DNA from: Shimazuella alba
Lineage (GTDB): Bacteria > Bacillota > Bacilli > Thermoactinomycetales > Thermoactinomycetaceae
NCBI RefSeq assembly: GCF_009831235.1
Contig: NZ_WUUL01000004.1
Coordinates: forward strand, 1-64,000
Reading direction: 5' to 3'
Length of the DNA stretch: 64,000 nucleotides
How positions within the stretch are numbered: position 1 is the stretch's first letter; every line of letters starts with the position of its first letter. The position numbers and the translations under genes were made by a program. A model generated the notes under the pieces. The model ran no database searches, had not been told where the DNA came from, and saw only the letters and a list, made by a program, of their open reading frames with translations. Shown here piece after piece: positions 9,180 through 17,236 of this stretch.

Positions 9180-9435
9180 GCTAGATAGTGATAAACAATG
9201 GTACGGTAGATCTCCATTATTTCAGCAATATCTTTAATGGAGGGGTTATTTGCAGCAAGTGATTTGATCATTTTCTCTTCCTTCCATCTCCTAATTTCTC
9301 AGATTGATCACCTAACTGCCTTCTTGTATGAGCCGCAGCTCGTCCTGTCCCTGTTCTCTGACGAATCAAATTTCGTTCGAACTCAGCAGATGTTCGGATT
9401 GTGTGAAGTGCTTCTTTCGCATATCCGCACCCTGA
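9180..9435 (-). pseudogene. C-terminal remnant of a resolvase/invertase gene
   Basis: On the minus strand the sequence reads AEFERNLIRQRTGTGRAAA followed by a linker, then after a frameshift NNPSIKDIAEIMEIYRTIVY. AEFERnLIxERTxxGLxAA is the hallmark at the end of the catalytic domain of small serine resolvases, and the last part is the C-terminal helix-turn-helix. The N-terminal catalytic serine part is missing, and the group II intron at 9500-10143 lies where it should be on the same strand. Confidence 0.65.
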
Positions 9436-9499
9436 TTCAGGATGTACTGCCCATGGTAGAATTCCCTGAAGAGGGGTGAGATGTTTTCTTGTTGGCCAA

Positions 9500-10143
9500 G
9501 TGACAGGTGAAGTAGGGAGCCAAGCGCTAGTAGCGCATCAACTCCCCCTTCCCGAACCGTACGTGCAGCTTTCACCGCATACGGCTCTCCAGAAACGCTA
9601 TTTACCTGAATAGTGCTTCTACCTCTTCGGAGCTGATGACTCATCCGAGTCACTTCGATTTGAGTAAAAGCTCGTTTCCTGTGATCCTTCTCCATGTCTC
9701 TTCCATTACGAAGAGCATTCGAGTACTATGATCACTCCGTGACCTTATCCCTTGCGGGACTTAGGTCATCCCCAAGTAGCCTGAATGTCTCGCTCTACAC
9801 GTAGGTGTCCCGTTCATCACTATCCACTCCTTGTGGTTGGCTCTTGGTAGGAGTTCTACTAAGTCAGAACCCTTAACCTAGTAGTACCAAGTCATGGGTT
9901 TCAGCACTTTTCCCAAGGGACATGGTGCTATCCGCCGTAACTGGGATTCAAGCAGTGTAGCTTTCACCATATGTAGCCTAGCTGACTTGCATCTTGTTCA
10001 CAGTGCTAGAACTCACAAGCCTTTTTCACGTCATGCTGCTGTCCCCTCAGTCCTTTCGGGTGATGGTAAGACGCTGCTTTATTCACATTTACTCCAGTGA
10101 GACTGCCATCGGCAGTAAAGATATTCAAGCCTCATGGGCGCAC
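9500..10143 (-). ncRNA. ORF-less group II intron
   Basis: On the minus strand the 5' end reads GTGCGCCC (complement of 10136-10143), the conserved group II intron start. Near the 3' end, the complement of about 9552-9590 gives the domain V hairpin beginning GAGCCGTATGCGGTGAAAG and continuing to ACGTACGGTTCGG, with the GAAA tetraloop. It ends with a domain VI-like CTACTTCACCT near 9503. No reverse transcriptase/maturase is encoded within the roughly 640 bases, so it would need one supplied in trans. Exact ends are uncertain by a few bases. The reading frames found here are shadows of the structured RNA. Confidence 0.8.
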
Positions 10144-10177
10144 GGTTCCTACCATAGACCGCAAAGTAGAAGGTAAG

Positions 10178-10535
10178 TTATTCATTGGAAAGATCGTCAA
10201 TCGCTTGAACAGTTAATTCCAATGCTTTAATTCTTTTTTCTAAAAGCGTTTTTTGGGGACTACCTGTCTTTGACTTAGCATAATTGTTCTCAATTGATGG
10301 AAATAAACCAGTAAGAACATTGCGAGCTTCCGCTAAATCTTCCTGAGTGTAATGATGAGGTCTTTGATTCCAGACGTTTTCTAGTATGGCTAAACTGACA
10401 TACATAGCATTGAGTCTTTTTTTACTAATGTAGTATTTGCACCTTTCTGAGTCATCTTGGACAAGGCATTTTCGAGTTTACTGATTGTAGATTGTAGATT
10501 GATTCCAATTTATCTATATGTGATACGTTTTCCAT
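10178..10535 (-). pseudogene. Small hypothetical gene broken by a short tandem duplication
   Basis: An ATG at 10535 opens ENVSHIDKLESI, then the frame is lost in an 8-base tandem repeat (ATTGTAG units at about 10481-10500). The next frame continues ISKLENALSKMTQKGANTTL, and a 75-codon segment starting MYVSLAILENVWNQRP runs to the stop at 10178. Read together they form one helical, coiled-coil-like protein of about 115 residues. Repeat slippage explains the break simply. Family not recognised. Confidence 0.5.
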
Positions 10536-10800
10536 GTTAAGTTGCTGTCCTTTCTTTGTTTCTTAATTATTTTTCGTTAAAAATCTGATTTTACAAGCTC
10601 CATTATTTTTTTATCTCATCACTCAAAGATAACTATCATAATCGTACAACATTTACGCAATCTTTCAGTTTAGCAACAAAATACGCTAGATTTTCATACG
10701 TTTTTATCATTTAATATTGTTGTTCGTCTTTAAGGTTACACTTTAAGGAATAAGAAAATCTGATGGATATAATCTATACACCGAAACAAATTGCCGAATA

Positions 10801-10887
10801 ACTTTTGAGGATAAGCAACACCTAATCCGTCAAGTAGTTAGGGAAATAGTGCTGTATGATGATCGTGTAGAAATCTACACGTTTTAA
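10801..10887 (+). pseudogene. Second copy of the LSR1 3' end
   Basis: These 87 bases encode TFEDKQHLIRQVVREIVLYD and on to the DDRVEIYTF stop, almost identical to the last 29 codons of LSR1 at 6387-6473. The upstream part of the gene is absent. Confidence 0.85.
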
Positions 10888-10901
10888 AAGAATTTATGCA
10901 C

Positions 10902-10937
10902 AAAAAAGAGGTTCCGACAGTCGCCAGAACCTTTTTA
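10902..10937 (-). terminator. Intrinsic terminator of the GH18 gene
   Basis: AGGTTC/GAACCT stem just after the minus-strand stop, followed on that strand by a T-run (complement of 10902-10907). Confidence 0.65.
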
Positions 10938-10939
10938 TT

Positions 10940-12106
10940 TTAATACTTTCGTATTTTGAAGTTTTCTTTGAGCAGTGACCAGTTCTCAGGGAAATCTTCA
11001 CCAAGAACCCAATAGGCGATGCCTCGAAGTCGGTACTCTTTGATTAAGTTAAATTTGGCTTGGGCACTTTGATTGTTTTCATACCAGATTACATGTTTTT
11101 TGTTATGTTTGTCCGTGTAGAAATAATAGGGAGCTTGATCACGGTTACTGTATTGGATCTTTAGCGAATTTTTTTGAGCGAATATCTCGGATTCCTGAGG
11201 TGACACTCGTTTCGCTTTAGGGCCGCCTTTTCTATATGGCAGTGTCCAGTCATAACCGTATAGGGGAGCTCCCATGATGATTTTTTCTCTAGGGATCTTA
11301 GAAACAGCATAATCTACAACTTTACGAACTTGAGGAATTGGCGAGACTGCCATTGGGGGTCCACCAGTCCAACCCCATTCATAGGTCATGAGGATGACAA
11401 AATCTGCTATTTTTCCATGAAATGCATAATCATGGGCACCATGCCAAGGACCAGATTGTTTGTCACTAGATTTTGGAGCTAAGGCGGTAGATACTATATA
11501 TCCTTGTTTTTTGACCTCTGGTAATAAAGTTGCCAAAAATCCATTGTATAACTCTCTGTCTCTTTCGTAGATATGTTCAAAGTCTACGTTTAAGGCTCGA
11601 TATCCTTTTTCCTTCATGACACGAAGTACATTCTGAATCAGCCGTTTAGATGCTGTTGGATCCGTAAAGATCTGATGGGCGATATCTGGTTGGAAATTTC
11701 CTTTAGCGAAGTTAGTAATCACTAACATCGGCACTGCATTTTTCTTTTTTGTAGTTGCCAGAGGGGAAGCATCATTGATCGAAATTAAATCTCCATTGCC
11801 TTGAGCACGATAACTAAAAAAAGCAACATAAGTCAAATTTTTCGCTGCTTCTTTGACATCCTTAACAGCTTGAGTTGGGATCACTGATTCCAAAAAACCA
11901 ATAGACTCAATGTCTGTTTTTACTCTTTTAGTTGGAAGTGTATTATCTCCTCTTTTAACAGGTAACATTCTGCCTCTACTCGTCATTTGTTCTAAGTTTG
12001 ATTGAGACCGATTGTTCGAAGGATTTTCCTTCTTGCTTTGTGGGTTTGTCGTGCATCCTTGCAATAACATAATAAATAAAATGCAGATCATACAAATTTT
12101 TCTCAT
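10940..12106 (-). CDS. Lipoprotein GH18 hydrolase, spore cortex/peptidoglycan type
   Basis: A 388-residue protein with a lipoprotein signal (ICILFIMLLQGC, lipidated Cys near residue 18), a low-complexity linker, and a glycoside hydrolase 18 barrel. The catalytic motif is ALNVDFEHI, the counterpart of DxxxDxDxE, with the general acid Glu in FEH. Further barrel strands include VILMTYEWGWTGGPP, MGAPLYGYDW and GIAYWVLGED. This last set is typical of the SleL/YaaH and YdhD branch, which cleaves spore-cortex or vegetative peptidoglycan and usually carries LysM domains. Here LysM repeats are absent and a lipid anchor replaces them. GH18 chitinase activity is possible but less likely. It stands alone with its own terminator. 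Confidence 0.85.
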   Translation of the reverse strand: MRKICMICILFIMLLQGCTTNPQSKKENPSNNRSQSNLEQMTSRGRMLPVKRGDNTLPTKRVKTDIESIGFLESVIPTQAVKDVKEAAKNLTYVAFFSYRAQGNGDLISINDASPLATTKKKNAVPMLVITNFAKGNFQPDIAHQIFTDPTASKRLIQNVLRVMKEKGYRALNVDFEHIYERDRELYNGFLATLLPEVKKQGYIVSTALAPKSSDKQSGPWHGAHDYAFHGKIADFVILMTYEWGWTGGPPMAVSPIPQVRKVVDYAVSKIPREKIIMGAPLYGYDWTLPYRKGGPKAKRVSPQESEIFAQKNSLKIQYSNRDQAPYYFYTDKHNKKHVIWYENNQSAQAKFNLIKEYRLRGIAYWVLGEDFPENWSLLKENFKIRKY

Positions 12107-12388
12107 CTTTATCTCCTTTTTTATTTGTTAAATATAATACTTCTCTTATTTTGTTTTTTTATTCGCCATATATAACTCGGATAGTAATCGATGTTTAAAA
12201 CAACTTTTGAACAGCTGGAAACAAGAAATGGAAAGTAGAACGGAAAGAAGAACGGAAAGAATAGATGAGAAGAAATGAATCGAGTTGTTTTTTGAGATGG
12301 GAAAAAGCCGGAGGGAAAATGAAACAATCAATATTTGAGAAGAAAGAAGATGGGAACTTATCGACAAGTCGGTATGGAAATGTGATTC

Positions 12389-12418
12389 GATGACCGTGTA
12401 GAAATCTACACGTTATAA
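12389..12418 (+). pseudogene. Third copy of the LSR1 3' end
   Basis: Encodes DDRVEIYTL and a stop, matching the last ten codons of LSR1 except for the final residue. It sits about 30 bases before the sigK fragment. Confidence 0.7.
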
Positions 12419-12449
12419 ATGTCCCTTAAGCACTACTATTGACATTAGG

Positions 12450-12566
12450 ATAGAAATATTAATGCATCTTCGTTCATTAAAAAAAGCTCGTAAAGATGTA
12501 TCTTTACATGACCCAATCGGAACAGATAAAGAAGGTAATGAGATGCCTTTGACCTTATATATATGA
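12450..12566 (+). pseudogene. sigK: Internal fragment of sigK (late sporulation sigma factor)
   Basis: The frame reads [13 protein letters not shown], then [17 protein letters not shown], and ends in an unrelated PLTLYI stop. In B. subtilis SigK the same stretch is CIENEILMHLRALKK ... [18 protein letters not shown], so this is the end of region 2.4 to early region 3. Small deletions (CIENEILM reduced to IEILM) and the missing N-terminal part show decay. Homology stops at GGTAATGAGAT, the position where the B. subtilis skin element interrupts sigK. The 3' part of sigK is at 35866-36165, downstream in the same direction. Confidence 0.8.
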
Positions 12567-12585
12567 ACAAAGGTATCAAAGCTTT
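12546..12585. repeat. Attachment-like repeat, copy A
   Basis: CCTTTGACC then TATATATGAACAAAGG and TATCAAAGCTTT. The same element recurs at 14068-14103 and 20650-20684. Here it joins directly onto the sigK fragment. Confidence 0.6.
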
Positions 12586-12599
12586 AGAAAAGACAAAAA

Positions 12600-12820
12600 T
12601 AAGTTGAGCCAGCTCACATTTAAAGAGAAACAACCAAGCAGTTTTTGGGAGATTTCCAAGGTTATGTGCATGTGGGTATGTGTCTAACAAAGTAATTGAA
12701 AACCGAACCGATATCACCTTAGTAGCTGGGCAAATGTTCGCCGTAAGTTTGACGGAGTACGAAAAACTCTTCTTGTTTTCATCTGATACTTTTGAACAAG
12801 CTGAAGAACTTTATCTCTGA
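12600..12820 (+). pseudogene. Probable IS66 family transposase remnant
   Basis: In shifting frames the strand reads GDFQGYVHVGM, VIENRTDITLV and WANVRRKFDGVRKTL. The order matches the catalytic-core region of IS66-type transposases (LQTDGYxGY, then CWAHxRRKF). At least two frameshifts separate the pieces. The similarity is short, so the family call is moderate. Confidence 0.45.
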
Positions 12821-13036
12821 ACTTAGTCGCGAGTGTATGGTGATCATCTCATGAAGAGTGGATCTAATCCCAATCCATTATTTATAACTCCAATCTAAAT
12901 ACGCTCTAATACTATTCTATTCAATCATTACTAAAACCGATCATTTGCATCGGAATCCGAAATTGTTACTTTTTACGGGGGAAAGTACACTAGAACTATA
13001 AACATCAACATATAAAAACTAGGAGGCGTTTTAACA

Positions 13037-13308
13037 ATGTCACAATCAATCATACATACAGGAAAAGTACTGTTTTAGGGTGGCTTAAAATTATATCTGA
13101 GTCTCAATTAGACATTCAGACAGAAAGATTTAATAGTACAATTCGCCTGAATAAATACTCTACTCTATGCTTCGGAAGCCTATCTTCAATTCCAGTACAA
13201 TATGAGGAACTGTTTAATTCTGGAATGAAGCATTCAGATTGGACAATAGTTCCACCATCGAAGGAAGAATTAAACCAATTGTTAATTATGAAAAATCTAT
13301 ATAAGTAA
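13037..13308 (+). pseudogene. Frameshifted small hypothetical gene
   Basis: A strong AGGAGG at 13021-13026 precedes ATG 13037 (SQSIIHTGKVLF, then a stop). Shifting by one base, the frame continues LGWLKIISESQLDIQTERF and runs to ELNQLLIMKNLYK and a stop at 13306-13308. Together they give a protein of about 90 residues that I do not recognise. A single frameshift separates it from being intact. Confidence 0.5.
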
Positions 13309-13394
13309 TCTCTATTACATGATATGTTTCTTTTGATTGTAATATATAAATGGAATTAGTTATCTTGGACAACAAAAAAGGACGGATAAAAACA

Positions 13395-13787
13395 ATGAAA
13401 CCAGTAGACGTATTGCAAAGCTATTTTGAAAGCTTACATGACCCAGAACTGGCTCTAAAATATGTCCATGAGGATGCAAAATTTACTGCTGCTAAGGAAT
13501 TTGGCAACCACCATTTCTATGGACTATATTGTGGGATAGAAGAAGTAAGAAGTTTGTTAGCTAAGTTTCAAAAAGATTTAGATACACAAGATTTCCGTAT
13601 TTATAAAATCATTGGTGATGAAACAACTGCTTTTGCTTGGGGAAAGTTTATACATCGAGTACGAACTACTAATAAACTTTTTGAAAGTCCTTGGGCTGTG
13701 GTAGTCGAAATAGAAGATAACAAGATTAAATTATTCCAAGGATTCGAAGATACTGCTGGCTTGGAAGAATCATTTCGAAAGGACTAA
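13395..13787 (+). CDS. SnoaL/NTF2-like small protein
   Basis: A 130-residue protein with the cone-shaped NTF2-like fold pattern: MKPVDVLQSYFESLHD, ALKYVHEDAKFTAAK, GIEEVRSLLAKF, then strands TTAFAWGKFIHRVRT, SPWAVVVEIEDNKIKLFQGFEDT. Such proteins are ligand-binding domains, isomerases or hydrolases; the actual role here cannot be told. The ATG at 13395 fits where family members begin (an AGGACGG lies rather far upstream); an alternative ATG at 13350 has no ribosome-binding site. It stands alone and ends in its own terminator. Confidence 0.65.
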   Translation: MKPVDVLQSYFESLHDPELALKYVHEDAKFTAAKEFGNHHFYGLYCGIEEVRSLLAKFQKDLDTQDFRIYKIIGDETTAFAWGKFIHRVRTTNKLFESPWAVVVEIEDNKIKLFQGFEDTAGLEESFRKD

Positions 13788-13791
13788 AGTA

Positions 13792-13848
13792 AAAGCTTCT
13801 TCATTTGGTTACTACACATCAAACGAAGAAGCTTTAATAAATTTTTAT
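13792..13848 (+). terminator. Intrinsic terminator
   Basis: AAAGCTTCTTC (13792-13802) pairs with GAAGAAGCTTT (13825-13835), followed by AATAAATTTTTA. Confidence 0.8.
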
Positions 13849-14171
13849 TTCATTGAGGGTAAGAGACCATATTATGGTATTTATATGACGAACTATGTTC
13901 TTGAGAAATTCCTTCGTAAAAATAAGATTAACACCATCCAAAGGAGTTTGTTCACCTCCTTTGAAGAACAGTCCAATAGACCAGAAAATGGGAATAGTCC
14001 TACTGATTAGAACCCTGTCTTATTAGTTTGTAACAAAGTGATCTATGGACTCAATCAGATTGAATTATCTTTGACCTTATATATGATCAAAGGCATCAGA
14101 GTTCCTCTGATCTTATGGCTACTGGTGATAACAATAATAATATAATAATAAACAATATAAATTTATTGTAA
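13849..14171. other. Gap without a gene
   Basis: Contains a small hairpin (CAAAGGAG/CTCCTTTG around 13941-13966) and attachment-like repeat copy B at 14068-14103. No coding frame is convincing. Confidence 0.5.
14068..14103. repeat. Attachment-like repeat, copy B
   Basis: TCTTTGACCTTATATATGAT followed by CAAAGGCATCAGAG, closely matching copy A at 12546 and copy C at 20650. The bases before it (GACTCAATCAGA, TTGAATTATC) faintly resemble the sigK sequence before copy A. Confidence 0.55.
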
Positions 14172-14201
14172 AATGAAGTAGGTTCAACCACTTTCTTAAA
14201 G

Positions 14202-14642
14202 GTGGTTATTTTTCTTGCTGGAATTGCAGTGCTTGCTTTTTGTATTTATTGGCTGCCTGAAATAGCCGTTAAAGACGCTAGGGTACATCCAGATACGGCT
14301 TACTTCCTTATCCCCTTTTTAGTTTGTGCATACGGATTTTGTATTACTTTTTCTGTTGTGTTGTATCAAGCATTTAAACTATTAACCTATATCGAAGAGA
14401 ACAATGCTTTCTCTGAGTTATCCCTTAGATCTTTGAGGATTATAAAGAAATGTACTTTTGCAGTCATTTTATTCATTTTATTAGGGGTCGTAAGTTTAAT
14501 AGTGCTTGCTAAAGTTACAGGTGAAGATGCAGCAGGTCCAATATCACTAAGTCTAATGGGTATTTTCTTAACAAGTACCGTAGCTGCTTTTGTAGGTGTT
14601 CTTCAAAAACCGATTAAAAATTTCCTGAAAAAAATGCAGTAA
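14202..14642 (+). CDS. DUF2975 membrane protein
   Basis: A 146-residue protein with four transmembrane segments matching DUF2975 (YoaS-like): CIYWLPEIA, the YFLIPFLVCAYGFCIT helix, LLTYIEENNAFSELSLRSLRIIKKC with the characteristic NAFS...SLRxIKxC, and two C-terminal helices. Function of the family is unknown; it is often paired with a small Cro-type regulator, which I do not see here. The frame is open upstream as GSTTFLK, the normal start of the family, but no ATG is in frame there (ATG at about 14174 is one base out), so a short frameshift may have cost the natural start, leaving GTG 14202. Confidence 0.7.
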   Translation: MVIFLAGIAVLAFCIYWLPEIAVKDARVHPDTAYFLIPFLVCAYGFCITFSVVLYQAFKLLTYIEENNAFSELSLRSLRIIKKCTFAVILFILLGVVSLIVLAKVTGEDAAGPISLSLMGIFLTSTVAAFVGVLQKPIKNFLKKMQ

Positions 14643-14656
14643 AAATGTGAGGTATT

Positions 14657-14900
14657 TAGTTTAAGCGAAGTCACAACATTGTTTTTAAAAATAGCTGTAT
14701 TACGATAGGACTACTTGTGCACTTGCTTTGTGTATATTTTTAGTTCCTCATATGGCGAATTTTGCAGCAAAATTGTATCCAAATATTGCCTCAGAAATAT
14801 CTTGTTTTCATCGTGGATGTATGGAGTGGCTATGTCTTTTTACCTTGCTCTCTATCATACTTTCAATATTTTACAGATAATTCCGGGGATATATATATAG
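14657..14900 (+). pseudogene. Second, decayed DUF2975 gene
   Basis: Across frames this reads FLKIAV, then LCIF.VPHMANFAAKLYPNI, then YGVAMSFYLALYHTFNILQ, the same helix order as the first half of DUF2975 proteins. At least two frameshifts and a missing C-terminal half make it a fragment. It lies 15 bases after the intact DUF2975 gene, so the two were a tandem pair. Confidence 0.5.
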
Positions 14901-15039
14901 TTATCATAATTATCTGTAAATTATTTATAATTTCCTGAGAGGTTGGATACGAGAGAAATCATAGTTTATAGTTTATACTCTAATTAAGTAAAACCGCTTG
15001 AATAAATTTACAATTGTATAAAAAGGAAGACTGACATTA

Positions 15040-15247
15040 ATATGATCCCCGAATAGTAGATAGGAAAAAGAAAGATGTCCTATTGTTTTACTTAAGAGGG
15101 GATTTTTTCATGGGGAAAATCAGAAAAACATATGCCTTAGCATTCAAGAAGAAAGCGGAGGGGGAACCGCATACATCCATCAAGTTAAGAGCTGCACTCG
15201 GCGAATCATTTCTTCTAGATGGGAATAATCCAACTACAGTATCCTAG
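15040..15247 (+). mobile_element. Left end of an IS3/IS150-like element with orfA stub
   Basis: An ATG at 15110 behind AGAGGGG opens MGKIRKTYALAFKKKAEG and ends at 15247. GKIRKTYxxxFKKxA is the start of IS3-family OrfA. The TGATCCCC at about 15042 resembles the terminal bases of such elements. The rest of orfA and all of orfB are missing. Confidence 0.55.
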
Positions 15248-15312
15248 GTATGGAAATGTATTATTTGCGATGATTCCTTTTCGTAGCTGCTGAGTTTTCC
15301 TCTCGGTTGTTG

Positions 15313-15346
15313 TATAATCTCATATGGATGTTTCAAAACGAAACAT
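15313..15346 (+). promoter_or_regulatory. -10 box and palindromic operator before the regulator gene
   Basis: TATAAT at 15313-15318 is followed by the palindrome ATGTTTC (15328-15334), AAAAC, GAAACAT (15340-15346). Its position just past the -10 box fits an autoregulatory operator. Half-sites TGTTTCATATT recur before the permease gene. Confidence 0.5.
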
Positions 15347-15360
15347 ATGGAGGGCGGAAG

Positions 15361-17112
15361 ATGAAAATCAAAATCAAAGGTATCGCTCCTTACCCTGGTT
15401 TGCGAGACCTGCTAACAAAGGTCGTGGGTGAGCATAGTCGATTTTCAATAGATGTAGAGATTGCGAATTTGGAGGATGCACTGCCAATCGTGAAGCGTGC
15501 TGAAGAAGAGAACTATGATGTGATTATCAGTCGAGGAGGGACAGCGTCTGTTATTCGTCAGCATGTCTCGATCCCTGTCGTGGACATTCCGGTCTCAGGT
15601 TATGATATTTTACGCGTGTTGACATTGATCAAAGACTCACATAGTCGCCTAGCGATTATCGGTTTTCCGAATATTTGCCGTGGTGCGTTGACGGTTGCGG
15701 GTTTACTGGATTTTGAGATCCCGATCTATCCCATTCACGATGGGTTGGAAGTGCGTCAGACACTGAAAAAGGCAGTGCGGGAAGGTGCGCAGATCGTGCT
15801 AGGTGATGTGGTGACGGTTGAGATGGCGCAAGAACTCGGTCACCATGGGATACTGATCACATCCGGTGAAGAATCAATCACAGAGATGTTATCGGAAGTG
15901 GAGCATATATATGAGATTTATCAAAAAGAGAACGAACGAGCTAGTTTTTTTCAGCAGATGGTGCAGCAAGCTCCCATGGGCATGATGCTAGTTAACCAAA
16001 TCGGGGAGATTCAATATTCAAATGAGTCCGTCAAGCAGTGGATTGGCGACATATCCAGTCTACCTCGTGAGTTGGTTTTTTTGCTCAAAGAAACCAGCCG
16101 TCAGTGGGAACATGTATGGGTGGGAAATCGAGCTTACCATGTCTGTGCTATTCCACAACAAGATGGAGTCTTGATCTATGTTGAACCGGATTCGCACGCA
16201 TCGAATGAATGGAACCTAATACAAAAAAAACAGCAGCTCGCTTCATTCGCACAAATCGTAGGTTCGAGTGAGCAGATTACGAAAACAATTCAGCGAGCAA
16301 TCACGTATGCGCAGACTGACAAACAGGTGTGGCTCTCTGGTGAAGTGGGGACAGGAAAAGCGGTTTTTGCTGAGGCGATCCATCTGTCTAACTCTCGAAA
16401 TCAAGGCAACTTTTATCGTGTGATGTGTTCATCAGCAGTAAGCGATGATCAATTAGCTGCTGAATTATTCGGCACGTCTACACAGATTGGTCTACTACAA
16501 ATAGGCGTAAACGATACCCTTTATTTGGAGGAAGTAGACCGATTATCCGTTCCCTTACAAGAACGATTGGCACAAGTGCTGCGAAAAGGGACAAAGCTCA
16601 GAATCATTAGTTCATCACGTATCCCTTGGTCAAACCTGCTAACAAGCGGTGTCTTTGATCCCGAGTTGCTCCATCTACTAGGCGAATGCCAGCTTGTCAT
16701 TCCAGCGCTCCGCGAACGAAAAGCTGATATCCAAGAGATGATTCGTGTGAGAATCGCTCAGCATAATATCGTATCTGATAAGCAATTTGTTGGTCTGCGG
16801 AAAGAGGTTTTGACAGAGTTGCTCGCATATGATTGGCCAGGCAATCTAAAAGAACTTGAAAATATTATGGATGAATTATTCATTCTTTCCAGCGGGTACT
16901 ATATTGGCATGGATGAATGGAACCAAGTGAGAGAGCGGATTGAAGCAAAAGCTGCAAACATAACGGCTGCGAATATTGATTTGACTGGTACTTGGAATCA
17001 GATAGAAAAGAAAATATTGGAAGTCGTTTTGCGCGAAGAGGGAATGAATCAGTCAAAAGCAGCGAAACGACTGGGTATTAGTCGAGCTACGTTATGGAGA
17101 AAGTTGAAGTGA
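15361..17112 (+). CDS. PrpR-type NtrC-family regulator lacking GAFTGA
   Basis: A 583-residue regulator. Domains in order: PrpR N-terminal sensor (about 1-190, IISRGGTASVIR and IIGFPN), a PAS-like region (about 200-290, GMMLVNQIGEIQYSN), an AAA+ domain (about 300-500) and a Fis-type helix-turn-helix ending AAKRLGISRATLWRKLK. Walker A is present (GEVGTGK) and Walker B is degenerate (DTLYLEEVDRL). The loop that should read GAFTGA is absent: AELFGTSTQ passes directly into IGLLQIG. In classic enhancer-binding proteins GAFTGA contacts sigma-54, so this protein should not activate sigma-54 polymerase. It probably senses a sugar acid and controls the operon that follows through sigma-A. ATG 15361 follows GGAGGGCGG. 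Confidence 0.85.
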   Translation: MKIKIKGIAPYPGLRDLLTKVVGEHSRFSIDVEIANLEDALPIVKRAEEENYDVIISRGGTASVIRQHVSIPVVDIPVSGYDILRVLTLIKDSHSRLAIIGFPNICRGALTVAGLLDFEIPIYPIHDGLEVRQTLKKAVREGAQIVLGDVVTVEMAQELGHHGILITSGEESITEMLSEVEHIYEIYQKENERASFFQQMVQQAPMGMMLVNQIGEIQYSNESVKQWIGDISSLPRELVFLLKETSRQWEHVWVGNRAYHVCAIPQQDGVLIYVEPDSHASNEWNLIQKKQQLASFAQIVGSSEQITKTIQRAITYAQTDKQVWLSGEVGTGKAVFAEAIHLSNSRNQGNFYRVMCSSAVSDDQLAAELFGTSTQIGLLQIGVNDTLYLEEVDRLSVPLQERLAQVLRKGTKLRIISSSRIPWSNLLTSGVFDPELLHLLGECQLVIPALRERKADIQEMIRVRIAQHNIVSDKQFVGLRKEVLTELLAYDWPGNLKELENIMDELFILSSGYYIGMDEWNQVRERIEAKAANITAANIDLTGTWNQIEKKILEVVLREEGMNQSKAAKRLGISRATLWRKLK

Positions 17113-17113
17113 T

Positions 17114-17210
17114 TGTTTCATATTTAAACAAATACTTGGTTGTTGCGTGTTTGGGATAAGCGTATAATGCAGATGTAAACGTTTTATTTATTTTTTTGTT
17201 TCATATTGAA
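17114..17210 (+). promoter_or_regulatory. Promoter and repeated operator half-sites of the catabolic operon
   Basis: TTGTTG (17140-17145) and TATAAT (17163-17168) with 17-base spacing form a good sigma-A promoter. TGTTTCATATTTAAACA at 17114-17130 lies just upstream and TGTTTCATATTGAA at 17197-17210 just downstream, sharing the half-site seen before the regulator gene. No TGGC...TTGC sigma-54 promoter was found. Confidence 0.55.
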
Positions 17211-17236
17211 TCGATTGATAGAAGGAGGGCTTATTG

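Noticed and set aside
9366-9695. A 109-codon minus-strand frame
   Set aside because: It crosses domain V/VI of the group II intron into the resolvase remnant in a different frame; it is an artefact of structured RNA.
9894-10176. Plus-strand frames of 60-68 codons
   Set aside because: They lie on the opposite strand of the group II intron and show no coding character.
12121-12367. Two Phe/Ser-rich minus-strand frames
   Set aside because: They are complements of an A+G-rich low-complexity stretch and lack ribosome-binding sites.
17131-17233. A sigma-54 promoter before kdgT
   Set aside because: No GG-N10-GC pair with TGGC/TTGC-like context is present, while a good sigma-A promoter is.
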